Positions 1 to 7,552 of a DNA stretch of 8,829 bases are shown one piece after another. The stretch comes from Desulfoprunum sp. (lineage in GTDB: Bacteria; Desulfobacterota; Desulfobulbia; Desulfobulbales; Desulfocapsaceae), in contig JAUYSF010000473.1 of the NCBI GenBank assembly GCA_030696435.1, forward strand, positions 1 through 8,829. The letters are read 5' to 3'. Position 1 is the first letter of the stretch. Every line of letters begins with the position of its first letter. Made by a program: the position numbers and the translations under genes. A model generated the notes under the pieces. That model ran no database searches and was not told where the DNA came from. It saw nothing but the letters and a program-made list of their open reading frames with translations.

Positions 1-377
1 GCAAGGATCCGATAGCCCGCTTCATCGCCTTCTCAGCCAACGGTTGCGCGCCCGAGGTCATGGGCATCGGGCCGATCGCCGCTATTCCCGCGGCCTTGAA
101 ACTGGCCGGAATGACCCAGGATCAGATCGGGCTTATCGAACTGAATGAGGCCTTTGCGGCTCAGGCCTTGGCTGTCGTTCAGACACTCGGGATTAATCGG
201 GATATCGTCAATGTCAACGGCGGGGCCATCGCCCTCGGTCATCCCCTGGGCTGCACCGGTGCCAAGCTGACCACGACACTGCTGCACGAGATGGGCCGAC
301 GCAAACTGCAGTACGGTCTGGTTTCGATGTGTATCGGTGGCGGTATGGGCGCTGCGGGTTTATTTGAGAGATTATAG
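1..377 (+). CDS. fadA: Acetyl-CoA acyltransferase (thiolase), C-terminal part, 5' truncated by window edge
   Basis: This is the last 124 codons of a thiolase; the frame is open from base 3 and the start lies outside the window. Thiolases cleave 3-ketoacyl-CoA with CoA to give acetyl-CoA and a shortened acyl-CoA, the last step of beta-oxidation, in the cytoplasm. The C-terminal thiolase signatures are intact: the NEAFA block, the glycine-rich [16 protein letters not shown] block carrying the catalytic His of GHP, and [10 protein letters not shown] with the catalytic Cys near the end. The gene ends with LFERL, as expected for a full-length C-terminus. The fadE-like gene starts 30 bases downstream, so the two are probably co-transcribed, as in fadA-fadE pairs of other bacteria. 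The symbol follows this context. A biosynthetic acetyl-CoA acetyltransferase cannot be excluded from the C-terminal fragment alone. Confidence 0.93.
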   Translation, partial: KDPIARFIAFSANGCAPEVMGIGPIAAIPAALKLAGMTQDQIGLIELNEAFAAQALAVVQTLGINRDIVNVNGGAIALGHPLGCTGAKLTTTLLHEMGRRKLQYGLVSMCIGGGMGAAGLFERL

Positions 378-407
378 AAAACCACTACCAATCTAGGAGC
401 TACGAAC

Positions 408-2186
408 ATGGCAGAAAATATAGCAAAAGGCGGCGAATACCTGATAACTCAAGTTTCCTGCGCCGAAGTTTTCACCCCCGAGGATTTCACCGATGAGCAG
501 CGGCAGATGGGTGAGACGACAGAGCAGTTTGTCCAGAACGAGATCCTGCCGCATATGGAAGAAATCGAAAAACAGAACTTCGGCCTGGTCGTCGAGGGGA
601 TGAAGAAGGCCGGCGATCTCGGCCTCCTGATGATGGATGCCCCCGAGGAGTACGGTGGCCTCGAACTTGACAAGGCCTCAAGCATGCTGGTCGGCGAGAA
701 GATCTCCTATGCCGGTTCGTTTTCGGTGGCCTTCTCGGCCCACTCCGGCATCGGCACCCTGCCGCTCATCTATTACGGCACCCCGGCCCAGAAGGAAAAG
801 TATCTGGCTAAGATCATCAGTGGCGAATGGTGTGCCGCCTACTGTCTGACCGAGCCGGGTTCGGGCAGTGATGCCCTCGGTGCCCAGGCTTCAGCTATCC
901 TGTCCGAGGACGGCAAATACTATACCTTGAACGGCACCAAGCAGTTCATCACTAATGGCGGTTTTGCCAAGCTCTTTACCATCTTTGCCAAGATCGACAA
1001 GGAACACTTTACCGCCTTTTTGGTCGAGAAGGACTTTCCCGGTTTGGTAGTTGGGCCTGAGGAGAAGAAACTCGGCATCAAAGGCTCCTCCACCACCCAG
1101 ATCATCCTCGACAACTGCAAGGTACCGGTCGAGAACCTGCTGGGTGAGATCGGCAAGGGTCACAAGATCGCCTTCAACGTCCTCAATGTTGGCCGTTTCA
1201 AACTCGGCGCAGGCGTCACCGGCGCGGCCAAAATGGCCCTTGGGGTTGGTATCAAGTACGCCAACGAGCGCACCCAGTTTAAACGCAAGATCAGCAGTTT
1301 CGGGGCGATTGCCGAAAAGATCGCCGATCTCAATGCCGATATCTTTGCCGCGGAATCCCTCGTCTATCGCCTGGCCGGACTCCTCGATAAAAAACTTGAG
1401 ACGATCGAAAAGGGCATTCCCAATTATTACGAAGAATACCAGAAAGGTATCGAGGAATATGCCCCCGAATGTGGCATTGCCAAGGTCTTCTGCAGCGAGG
1501 TCCTGGCCAAGACCGTTGATGAAGTGGTGCAGATCCATGGTGGTTATGGCTTTGTCAGCGACTATCCAGCCGAGCGCTTTTACCGGGACGAGCGGATCAA
1601 CCGGATCTTCGAGGGCACCAACGAGATCAACCGGCTGCTGATCCCCGGCATGATCCTGAGAAAGGCCATGAAGGGCGAACTGCCGCTGCAGGCCCATGCT
1701 ATGAAGGCGTTTGAATCATTGATGACTCCGAGTTTTGAGGAAATCGACGAGAATGAGCTCTTTGCCAGGGAAAAGGCCCTGATTAAGAATCTCAAGACCA
1801 TTTTTCTCATCCTCTCCGGCATCGGCGTCCAGAAATTCATGGACAAGATCGCTGACGAGCAGGAGATTCTCATGGCGGCGGCTGACATTGCCATCCAGAT
1901 CTTTGCCCTTGAGAGTGCCGTGCTGCGGGCCGAGAAGATCCACGCTGCCAGCACTCCGCGCAAGCAGGAACTGCTGATGGCGGCGGTCAAGATTTTCTCC
2001 TTCAGCGCCACCGAGGCAGTGAGCACTGCGGCCAAAAAAGGGGCCTTCTATATCGAGGAAGGGGATACCCTGACCATGGTTCTTTCCGGCATCCGGCGCT
2101 TTGCCAAGTATGATGCAACCGGTTTGCTGACGGCTAAGCGAAACCTGGCCAAAGCGGCCTGTGAGGATGAAAAATACCTGTTTTAG
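408..2186 (+). CDS. fadE: Acyl-CoA dehydrogenase, long FadE/YusJ-like type (592 aa)
   Basis: A flavoprotein that makes the 2-enoyl-CoA in the first step of beta-oxidation, normally passing electrons to ETF. The start is ATG 408, eight bases after an AGGAG at 395-399. The N-terminus (KGG, then FTPEDFTDEQ) resembles Bacillus FadE/YusJ, which is also about 594 residues. Residues 148-155 (TEPGSGSD) form the FAD/substrate loop. The QIHGGYGF block lies at about 375-382, followed by an IFEGTNEI block in which Glu402 is at the position of the catalytic base in medium- and very-long-chain dehydrogenases. Beyond about residue 420 there is a helical C-terminal extension of about 170 residues, which short- and medium-chain enzymes (about 380 aa) lack and which occurs in VLCAD/ACAD9-like proteins. 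This favours a long-chain substrate. It follows a thiolase gene and is followed by a terminator, so it is probably the last gene of that operon. Chain length is inferred, not shown. Confidence 0.93.
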   Translation: MAENIAKGGEYLITQVSCAEVFTPEDFTDEQRQMGETTEQFVQNEILPHMEEIEKQNFGLVVEGMKKAGDLGLLMMDAPEEYGGLELDKASSMLVGEKISYAGSFSVAFSAHSGIGTLPLIYYGTPAQKEKYLAKIISGEWCAAYCLTEPGSGSDALGAQASAILSEDGKYYTLNGTKQFITNGGFAKLFTIFAKIDKEHFTAFLVEKDFPGLVVGPEEKKLGIKGSSTTQIILDNCKVPVENLLGEIGKGHKIAFNVLNVGRFKLGAGVTGAAKMALGVGIKYANERTQFKRKISSFGAIAEKIADLNADIFAAESLVYRLAGLLDKKLETIEKGIPNYYEEYQKGIEEYAPECGIAKVFCSEVLAKTVDEVVQIHGGYGFVSDYPAERFYRDERINRIFEGTNEINRLLIPGMILRKAMKGELPLQAHAMKAFESLMTPSFEEIDENELFAREKALIKNLKTIFLILSGIGVQKFMDKIADEQEILMAAADIAIQIFALESAVLRAEKIHAASTPRKQELLMAAVKIFSFSATEAVSTAAKKGAFYIEEGDTLTMVLSGIRRFAKYDATGLLTAKRNLAKAACEDEKYLF

Positions 2187-2195
2187 GTAGTAAAG

Positions 2196-2247
2196 CAGCC
2201 CGGGCGCCGGTTACTCCTCCGTGCGCCGGGGTCCGGGCTGTCTTTTT
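2196..2247 (+). terminator. Intrinsic (rho-independent) terminator after the fadE-like gene
   Basis: The outer stem pairs CAGCCCGG (2196-2203) with CCGGGCTG (2233-2240) without mismatch. It continues through a GU and a C-G pair, one G/G mismatch, and an inner CCGG/CCGG stem (2207-2210 with 2226-2229) around a 15-base loop. TCTTTTT follows at once at 2241-2247. The hairpin begins 10 bases after the stop codon of the upstream gene and lies 42 bases before the next start. It therefore probably ends the thiolase/dehydrogenase transcript and separates it from the downstream cluster. Read-through is possible. Confidence 0.85.
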
Positions 2248-2288
2248 GGAGGCATTTTTCCTTAACCGGAAACGGAGGTTATGAGACG

Positions 2289-3233
2289 ATGACCATTACC
2301 CAGCATACCATCAATACCCCCTACATGGTTGGCCCCGTCCACTGTTACACGGCTGAACCGGCCGGGGAGCTGGTCCTCTTCGACACCGGCCCGCCGACCA
2401 AGGAAGGGCGGCAGTATCTACAGGAACGCGTCGATCTCAGCAGTCTGAAGCACGTCATCGTCACCCACTGTCATATCGACCACTACGGGCAGTCCTCCTG
2501 GCTGGAGGCAGAGACCGATGCCGCTATCTATCTGCCCTATCGCGATTGTCTCAAGGTCCTGCGGCACGATGAGCGGATGGAGGGGATGTACGATCTTCTG
2601 GCCGCAAAGGGGTTTCATGCTGACTATCTCGGTGATCTAAAGGAATCGCTCTATAGGAATGTCCTCTTTCCACCCTTTCCTCAAAAATACCTCATTGCCG
2701 AAAAGGATATCCCCGAGCATCTCGGCGTTGAAGTGCTGAGCTGTCCCGGCCATTCCCAGAGTGATCTGGTCTATGTTGTTGATGACTGTGCCATAACCGG
2801 CGATACCCTGCTGCGCGGCATTTTTCAGTCCCCCCTGCTCGATGTCGATCTTGAAACCGGCGGGCGCTTCAATAACTATCAGGCCTACTGTGCAAGCCTC
2901 ATCAATCTGGCCGGGCTGCGCGACAAACGAGTTCTGCCGGGCCACCGCCACACCATTGACAGTGTCGATGTCATCGTCCTCTTCTATATCACCAAGATGC
3001 TGCAGCGTGTTGAACAACTGCGGCCCTTCAGGGGAGAGGAGAATATTGCCGAAATCATCCGACGGCTCTTTGGCGGCACCATGCAGGATGCCTTCCATAT
3101 CTACCTGAAGGCCTCGGAGATCATTTTCATGATGGATTTTCTGGAAAATCCCGAGAGGCTGAGAGATTCGCTGGAAGACATCGGGCTCTTTGAGGAAGTT
3201 GCTGAACAGTTTCACCGGGCTGCCGGATGTTAA
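2289..3233 (+). CDS. Metallo-beta-lactamase-fold hydrolase (314 aa)
   Basis: A cytoplasmic MBL-fold hydrolase with no signal peptide. All canonical binuclear metal ligands are present: THCHIDH at 59-65 (His60, His62, Asp64, His65), His155 in CPGHSQSD, Asp172 in ITGDTLL and His219 in LPGHRHT. The fold's N-terminal strand pair ends in LFDTGP (30-35). After residue 225 comes a mostly helical C-terminal region of about 90 residues, as in the glyoxalase II/LACTB2-like branch. That branch cleaves thioesters, phosphodiesters or other bonds, so the substrate is open; in this setting an acyl-CoA or other thioester is a reasonable inference. The start is ATG 2289, ten bases after GGAGG at 2274-2278. 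An ATG at 2281 is read only as Met-Arg-Arg-stop. It is the first gene after the terminator, and the reductase start follows 11 bases after its stop, so it likely heads the second operon. Confidence 0.9.
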   Translation: MTITQHTINTPYMVGPVHCYTAEPAGELVLFDTGPPTKEGRQYLQERVDLSSLKHVIVTHCHIDHYGQSSWLEAETDAAIYLPYRDCLKVLRHDERMEGMYDLLAAKGFHADYLGDLKESLYRNVLFPPFPQKYLIAEKDIPEHLGVEVLSCPGHSQSDLVYVVDDCAITGDTLLRGIFQSPLLDVDLETGGRFNNYQAYCASLINLAGLRDKRVLPGHRHTIDSVDVIVLFYITKMLQRVEQLRPFRGEENIAEIIRRLFGGTMQDAFHIYLKASEIIFMMDFLENPERLRDSLEDIGLFEEVAEQFHRAAGC

Positions 3234-3237
3234 GGAG
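3233..3237 (+). promoter_or_regulatory. Ribosome binding site that fixes the reductase start at 3245
   Basis: AGGAG overlaps the last base of the MBL stop codon and stands seven bases before ATG 3245. An in-frame ATG at 3227 lies upstream of this site and inside the MBL gene. It would add MLRREK and has no comparable Shine-Dalgarno at the right distance, so 3245 is preferred. Confidence 0.8.
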
Positions 3238-3244
3238 AGAAAAA

Positions 3245-5248
3245 ATGTCAGATCCTTTGTTTCAGCCGATCCGTATCGGTGCCCTGGAGATTGCCAACCG
3301 CATTGCTATGCCGGCCATGCATCTGAACATGTGCAAAAATTTTCAGGTCACTGATCACCTGATCGATTTTTATCGGGAACGAGCGCTCGGAGGGGTTGGT
3401 CTGATCTGTGTCGGCTATGCCACGGTCGATGAATACTCGGGTTCGCCCGGCAATATCGGCTGCCATACCGATGACCACATCCCCGGTCTCTCGCAACTGG
3501 CCTTGGCCATCCGGGAAGGCGGGGCCCGGGCGGCGATACAGCTCAACCATGCCGGGCGCTATAACCCTTCGTTTTTTTTGGCTGGCAAACAGGCGGTGGC
3601 ACCTTCAGCAGTGCCATCACGTCTGACCAGGGAGACCCCGAGAGAATTGGAGTCTGCGGAAATCGCCGCGATTATCGAACGCTTTGCCGAGGCCGCGGAA
3701 CGGGCCAAGAAGGCGGGTTTTGATCTGGTCGAAATCCTCGCCGGCACCGGCTACCTGATCAGCTCGTTCCTCTCTCCGCTCACCAATCGGCGCAAAGATG
3801 AATACGGTGGCAGTCTCGAAAACCGGATGCGATTTGGTCTGGAGATCGTCGGTCGCGTGAAGGAACGTGTTGGCCATGATTTTCCGCTGGTAGTGCGGGT
3901 GAACGGCAACGATTTCATGGAAGGCGGTATTGGGCGAGAGGATCTGCAGACCTTTGCCGTTGCCCTGGTTGCAGCCGGAGCAGACGCCCTCTGCATCAAT
4001 GTCGGCTGGCACGAGGCGGCAGTGCCGCAGATCGTCACCAAGGTTCCCCGCGGGGTCTTTGCCTATCTGGCCCGGGAGATCAGAAACAAGGTGTCTGTGC
4101 CGGTCATAGCCAGTCATCGGATCAATGATCCGGCGACAGCCCGTCATCTTCTCCGGGAAGGTTTCTGCGATATGGTGGCAATCGGCCGGGGGCTCATCGC
4201 CGATCCCCTTTTTCCTCAGAAGGCCAGAGAAGGGCGTGAAGATCTGATCGTCCACTGTGTCGGCTGCGGTCAGGGCTGTTTCGATAATATTTTCAAGATG
4301 AAGGCGGTTGAATGCCTGTGCAATCCACGGGCCGGTCACGAAAAGGATGATGTGGCGGAGCGTACGGCAGTGCCGCAGGATGTCCTGGTGGTGGGCGGCG
4401 GGGCGGCCGGGATGTACGCCGCAGTCGCGGCAGCGCAAAGGGGACACCGGCTAACGATCCATGAGCGGTCAATGCGCCTGGGCGGTCAGCTGCGCCTGGC
4501 CGGAGCGCCTCCCGGGCGGGGGGAATTCCTGATCCTTGCTGAGGATCTTGAGCGCCAGCTCGCCGAATATGGGGTGCGGGTCGTGCTCAATTCGTGTGTC
4601 GACAAAGTCTTTCTCGAACGGGAACGGCCCGATACTCTTATCCTGGCAACCGGCGGTGAGCCGATTGTGCCGAACATTGCCGGAGCCGATGCACCTCAGG
4701 TCGCCCAGGCCTGGGAGATTCTCGCCGGCAGTCGGCAGGCCGGCCGGCGGGTGGCCGTTATAGGTGGTGGGGCAGTAGGCGTGGAGACAGCCTTACTCCT
4801 GGCGGAAGAGGGGACGCTCTCCGGGGATGAACTGAAATTTCTCCTCGTCAACGGGGCCGAGTCGCCGGAGTCCCTCTATCAATTGGCAACGGCTAGCAAT
4901 CGTGAAATTTTCCTCATCGAGATGACCGACAAGCTCGGAGCAAATTTCGGCAAGACCACCCGCTGGGGCATGCTGCAGGATGTCGAACGCTACGGCATTG
5001 TCCCCCGTCTGGTGGCAAAAGTCCTGGAGATAACCGATAATGGTCTGCGATTCGAGCAAGACGGGCGAATCGAAGAGCTGTTGGTCGACACCGTCGTCCT
5101 GGCGGTCGGGACCAGGGCCAGCAATCCCCTGCAGCAGGTGGCCGCAGATCTGAGCATTCCCTGTCAGGTGATCGGAGACGCAGGTACTCCGGGCACCGTA
5201 TTTGAGGCCAGTCATCAGGGCTTCCGGGCCGGGAGGAGTATCCTATGA
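3245..5248 (+). CDS. NADH:flavin oxidoreductase, FadH-like 2,4-dienoyl-CoA / 2-enoate reductase (667 aa)
   Basis: A three-domain iron-sulfur flavoprotein. The N-terminal old-yellow-enzyme barrel (about 1-330) has the HAGR motif at 102-105, Tyr170 in TGYLI and His256 in GWHEA. These match the catalytic Tyr166 and His252 of E. coli FadH, each offset by four. The [4Fe-4S] ligands Cys338, Cys341, Cys345 and Cys357 keep the FadH spacing CxxCxxxC-x11-C, with the same offset. An FAD-binding Rossmann motif (GGGAAG, 384-389) and an NAD(P)-binding motif (GGGAVG, 507-512) follow, then the closing FAD-binding VIGDAGTPG near the C-terminus. An insert of about 35 residues (about 519-555) sits in the nucleotide domain, as in the long enzymes of this family. 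The enzyme reduces conjugated C=C bonds of enoyl or dienoyl substrates. Clostridial 2-enoate reductases have the same length, so dienoyl-CoA, enoate and aromatic acrylate substrates all remain possible. The next gene overlaps its stop by four bases. Confidence 0.92.
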   Translation: MSDPLFQPIRIGALEIANRIAMPAMHLNMCKNFQVTDHLIDFYRERALGGVGLICVGYATVDEYSGSPGNIGCHTDDHIPGLSQLALAIREGGARAAIQLNHAGRYNPSFFLAGKQAVAPSAVPSRLTRETPRELESAEIAAIIERFAEAAERAKKAGFDLVEILAGTGYLISSFLSPLTNRRKDEYGGSLENRMRFGLEIVGRVKERVGHDFPLVVRVNGNDFMEGGIGREDLQTFAVALVAAGADALCINVGWHEAAVPQIVTKVPRGVFAYLAREIRNKVSVPVIASHRINDPATARHLLREGFCDMVAIGRGLIADPLFPQKAREGREDLIVHCVGCGQGCFDNIFKMKAVECLCNPRAGHEKDDVAERTAVPQDVLVVGGGAAGMYAAVAAAQRGHRLTIHERSMRLGGQLRLAGAPPGRGEFLILAEDLERQLAEYGVRVVLNSCVDKVFLERERPDTLILATGGEPIVPNIAGADAPQVAQAWEILAGSRQAGRRVAVIGGGAVGVETALLLAEEGTLSGDELKFLLVNGAESPESLYQLATASNREIFLIEMTDKLGANFGKTTRWGMLQDVERYGIVPRLVAKVLEITDNGLRFEQDGRIEELLVDTVVLAVGTRASNPLQQVAADLSIPCQVIGDAGTPGTVFEASHQGFRAGRSIL

Positions 5249-5763
5249 ACGGCTTTGCCCTTCTGCCGAAATTGACTGTCAAGGCCAGAGGCTCGCGGTT
5301 GTGGCTATGGCTGCTGAATTTTGTCCTCGGTCGGCTGATTCCCTTCAATCGACCACACGGTTTCAGGATACTTGAGCTGGGTGAGGACTTTCTCCTGACC
5401 ACGGCCCCCTATCGCCGGAAAAACCATAACCACCTGCGCGGTATCCATGCCTGCGCCATTGCCACGGTCGCTGAATTTTCAGGTGGCTATCTGCTGCTCA
5501 GTCGGCTTGACCCCCAAAAATACCGCTTGATTATGTCGAAGATCGAGGTCGATTATGTCTATCAGGCCAAAGAGGCCATTGTCTCGGAGAGCCGCCTGGA
5601 GATCGCAAGGATGAAAACGGAAATCCTTGATCCCCTTAGAGAGCAGGAATCAGTGAGCTTTCGGATAGGCAGCAGGATTGCCGACGTCTCTGGCAACCCG
5701 GTGGCCCAGGCCTACACCACCTGGCAGATCAAACGCTGGGACAGGGTACGGACGAAGATATGA
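5245..5763 (+). CDS. Hotdog-fold thioesterase-like protein, DUF4442/YiiD-C type (172 aa)
   Basis: A small soluble protein that looks like a DUF4442-type hotdog thioesterase, a family that hydrolyses or binds acyl thioesters. The diagnostic block is at residues 60-77: NHNHLRGIHACAIATVAE, with the Asn-His lead, a small-residue turn and a Glu at the end of the hotdog helix, as in PaaI-like enzymes. Strand-rich segments (KYRLIMSKIEVDYVYQAK, then two more strands ending in AYTTWQIKRW) complete the expected fold. ATG 5245 overlaps the reductase stop (ATGA) and is preceded by GGGAGGAG at 5231-5238, so the two genes are probably translationally coupled. That implies co-operation with the reductase, for example release of a free acid or removal of dead-end CoA esters. 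Activity and substrate are inferred; a non-catalytic acyl-binding role is possible. Confidence 0.8.
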   Translation: MNGFALLPKLTVKARGSRLWLWLLNFVLGRLIPFNRPHGFRILELGEDFLLTTAPYRRKNHNHLRGIHACAIATVAEFSGGYLLLSRLDPQKYRLIMSKIEVDYVYQAKEAIVSESRLEIARMKTEILDPLREQESVSFRIGSRIADVSGNPVAQAYTTWQIKRWDRVRTKI

Positions 5764-5800
5764 ATCTTACCGGCTGTTTATCCCTGATGTTTTTACGCAG

Positions 5801-5805
5801 AGGAG
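5801..5805 (+). promoter_or_regulatory. Ribosome binding site that fixes the second dehydrogenase start
   Basis: AGGAG (within GCAGAGGAG) lies seven bases before ATG 5813 and ten before the adjacent in-frame ATG 5816. The frame stays open upstream to about 5678, but that part overlaps the thioesterase gene, is rich in Arg and Pro as antiphase translations are, and has no such site. Confidence 0.8.
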
Positions 5806-5812
5806 ATTTCGT

Positions 5813-7522
5813 ATGATGTTGCTGAACCCAAAAAAATATAGCCGTGAACATGCCGATAGCCGTTCGCGCGAACTCGTCGAGAAGACCATCGCTTTTTTTG
5901 AGCAGAAGGGCCTGCGCCGGATCAAAGAAGATGATCAGTCGATGGTTTGGTATGAGGATTTTCTCACCTTTATCAGAGAAGAACAGATCTTTGCCGACCT
6001 GCTCACTCCCGCCGCCTACGGCGAAGGTGCGCCAGGCAGGCGCTGGGATATGTGGCGGCTCAGCGAGTTCAACGAGGTCCTGGCCTTCTATGGGCTGTGC
6101 TACTGGTACGCCTGGCAGGTCACCATCCTCGGTCTCGGGCCGATCTGGATGGGAGACAACGAGGCTGCCAAGAAAAAGACGGCTGAACTGCTGGCGGCGG
6201 GGGGAATCTTTGCCTTTGGTCTCTCCGAAAAGACCCACGGCGCCGACCTCTATTCGAGCGAGATGACCCTCACCCCCCAGGCGGATGGCACCTTTCGGGC
6301 CAATGGCTCGAAATACTATATCGGCAACGGCAACTGCGCCGCCCTGGTCTCGACCTTTGCCAAGATCGCCGGCACGGGCGAGTATGTGTTTTTTGTCGTT
6401 GATCCGCAAGTACCGCAGTACGAGTGCGTCAAGAAGATCGATACCTCAGGCGTCCGCCAGGCCTATGTCGCGGAATACGCCCTGCATGACTATCCGATTA
6501 CCGCGGTGGATATCCTCTCGCGTGGGGAGCTGGCCTGGAACTCGTCGCTCAATACCATCAATATCGGCAAATTCGAACTTGGCTGTGCCTCGATCGGCAT
6601 CTGCACCCACGCCTTCTATGAGGCCCTCAACCATGCCTCGGGGCGCAACCTCTACGGCCGCTTTGTCACCGATTTCCCTCATGTGCAGCGGCTGTTCACC
6701 GAGGCCTATGCCCGCCTGACGGCCATGAAACTCTTTGCCATGCGGGCCGCCGACTATATGCGCGCCGCCTCCGACGATGACCGCCGCTATCTGCTCTTTA
6801 ATCCCATAGTCAAGATGAAGGTCACCGGTCAGGGTGAGAAGGTCATCGCTCTGCTGCATGAGGTGATCGCTGCCAAGGGTTACGAGCAGGATACCTATTT
6901 CGAGATGGCCCTGCGCGATATCGGCATGCTGCCCAAGCTCGAAGGCACCGAGCATGTCAACATGGCCCTCATTATCAAATTTGTCCGCAACTATTTTTTT
7001 GAACCGTTGGACTATCCCGAGATCCCCCGGCGCAGCGAGGCCGGCGATGACAGCTACCTCTTCCATCAGAAGACCGGTGGCCTGGCTGGGATTAGCTTTC
7101 CCCACTATCGGCAGGTATATAAGGATGTCGAGGCCGCCAATGTCCTGATCTTTCTCGAACAGATCGAGTTGTTTCGCAGGCTGCTCATCGAGGCGCCCCC
7201 AACCGCCGAACAGACAAAAAATATCGATTATATGTTGGCGGCCGGCCAGCTCTTCACCCTCATCGTCTACGGCCAGCTGATTTTGGAAAATATCAAGATC
7301 TACGGGACGGATGCCGATCTTCTCGAACAGATCTGTGCCTTTCTCATCAGGGATTTTTCGGCCTTTGCCCTGCAGATGATCCTGGCCTATGAAAATACCC
7401 CGGAGCAGGAGAGTCTCTATTCCACAATGATTAAAAAACCTGGTAAGGATACCGGTGGTTTTGGCCGGGTCTGGTCCGAGCAGGTCTTCAGTCTGAGGGA
7501 TCAGTACCGGATGAATGACTGA
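5813..7522 (+). CDS. Divergent acyl-CoA dehydrogenase family protein (569 aa)
   Basis: A second acyl-CoA dehydrogenase, only distantly like the one at 408. The start is ATG 5813 (ATG 5816 is an alternative). A helical N-terminal domain (about 1-130) is followed by FGLSEKTHGAD, where SEKTHGAD at 138-145 replaces the common TEPGSGSD loop. A beta domain with NGSKYYIGNGNCA follows, then a helical domain with R278-NLYG at the position of the FAD-contacting Arg. In MLPKLEGTEH, Glu377 aligns with the catalytic base (Glu376 of MCAD), so the protein should be an active dehydrogenase. About 170 extra residues follow, so it is longer than the usual 380. It lies 49 bases after the thioesterase gene and 30 before the Fe-S gene. 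The substrate is not evident; the unusual substrate loop and the reductase neighbour suggest an atypical acyl-CoA. Confidence 0.88.
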   Translation: MMLLNPKKYSREHADSRSRELVEKTIAFFEQKGLRRIKEDDQSMVWYEDFLTFIREEQIFADLLTPAAYGEGAPGRRWDMWRLSEFNEVLAFYGLCYWYAWQVTILGLGPIWMGDNEAAKKKTAELLAAGGIFAFGLSEKTHGADLYSSEMTLTPQADGTFRANGSKYYIGNGNCAALVSTFAKIAGTGEYVFFVVDPQVPQYECVKKIDTSGVRQAYVAEYALHDYPITAVDILSRGELAWNSSLNTINIGKFELGCASIGICTHAFYEALNHASGRNLYGRFVTDFPHVQRLFTEAYARLTAMKLFAMRAADYMRAASDDDRRYLLFNPIVKMKVTGQGEKVIALLHEVIAAKGYEQDTYFEMALRDIGMLPKLEGTEHVNMALIIKFVRNYFFEPLDYPEIPRRSEAGDDSYLFHQKTGGLAGISFPHYRQVYKDVEAANVLIFLEQIELFRRLLIEAPPTAEQTKNIDYMLAAGQLFTLIVYGQLILENIKIYGTDADLLEQICAFLIRDFSAFALQMILAYENTPEQESLYSTMIKKPGKDTGGFGRVWSEQVFSLRDQYRMND

Positions 7523-7552
7523 TGTTTTGAAACACCGCCCGAAAGGAAAAAT

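Noticed and set aside
891..1697. A 268-codon minus-strand open frame under the fadE-like gene
   Set aside because: It is an antisense shadow of a strongly conserved gene, without motifs of its own.
3227..3244. Upstream ATG for the reductase inside the MBL gene
   Set aside because: The AGGAG at 3233-3237 is placed for ATG 3245, and family members begin close to that residue.
3572..3579. Run of eight T in the reductase gene as a possible frameshift or sequencing error
   Set aside because: The reading frame and conserved motifs continue unbroken on both sides, so no frameshift is present.
3617..4447. A 276-codon minus-strand open frame under the reductase gene
   Set aside because: It lies opposite the catalytic and cluster-binding region of the reductase and shows no family signature.
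5678..5812. N-terminal extension of the divergent dehydrogenase by 45 codons
   Set aside because: It overlaps the thioesterase gene out of frame, reads as low-quality Arg/Pro-rich sequence, and a good AGGAG precedes ATG 5813.
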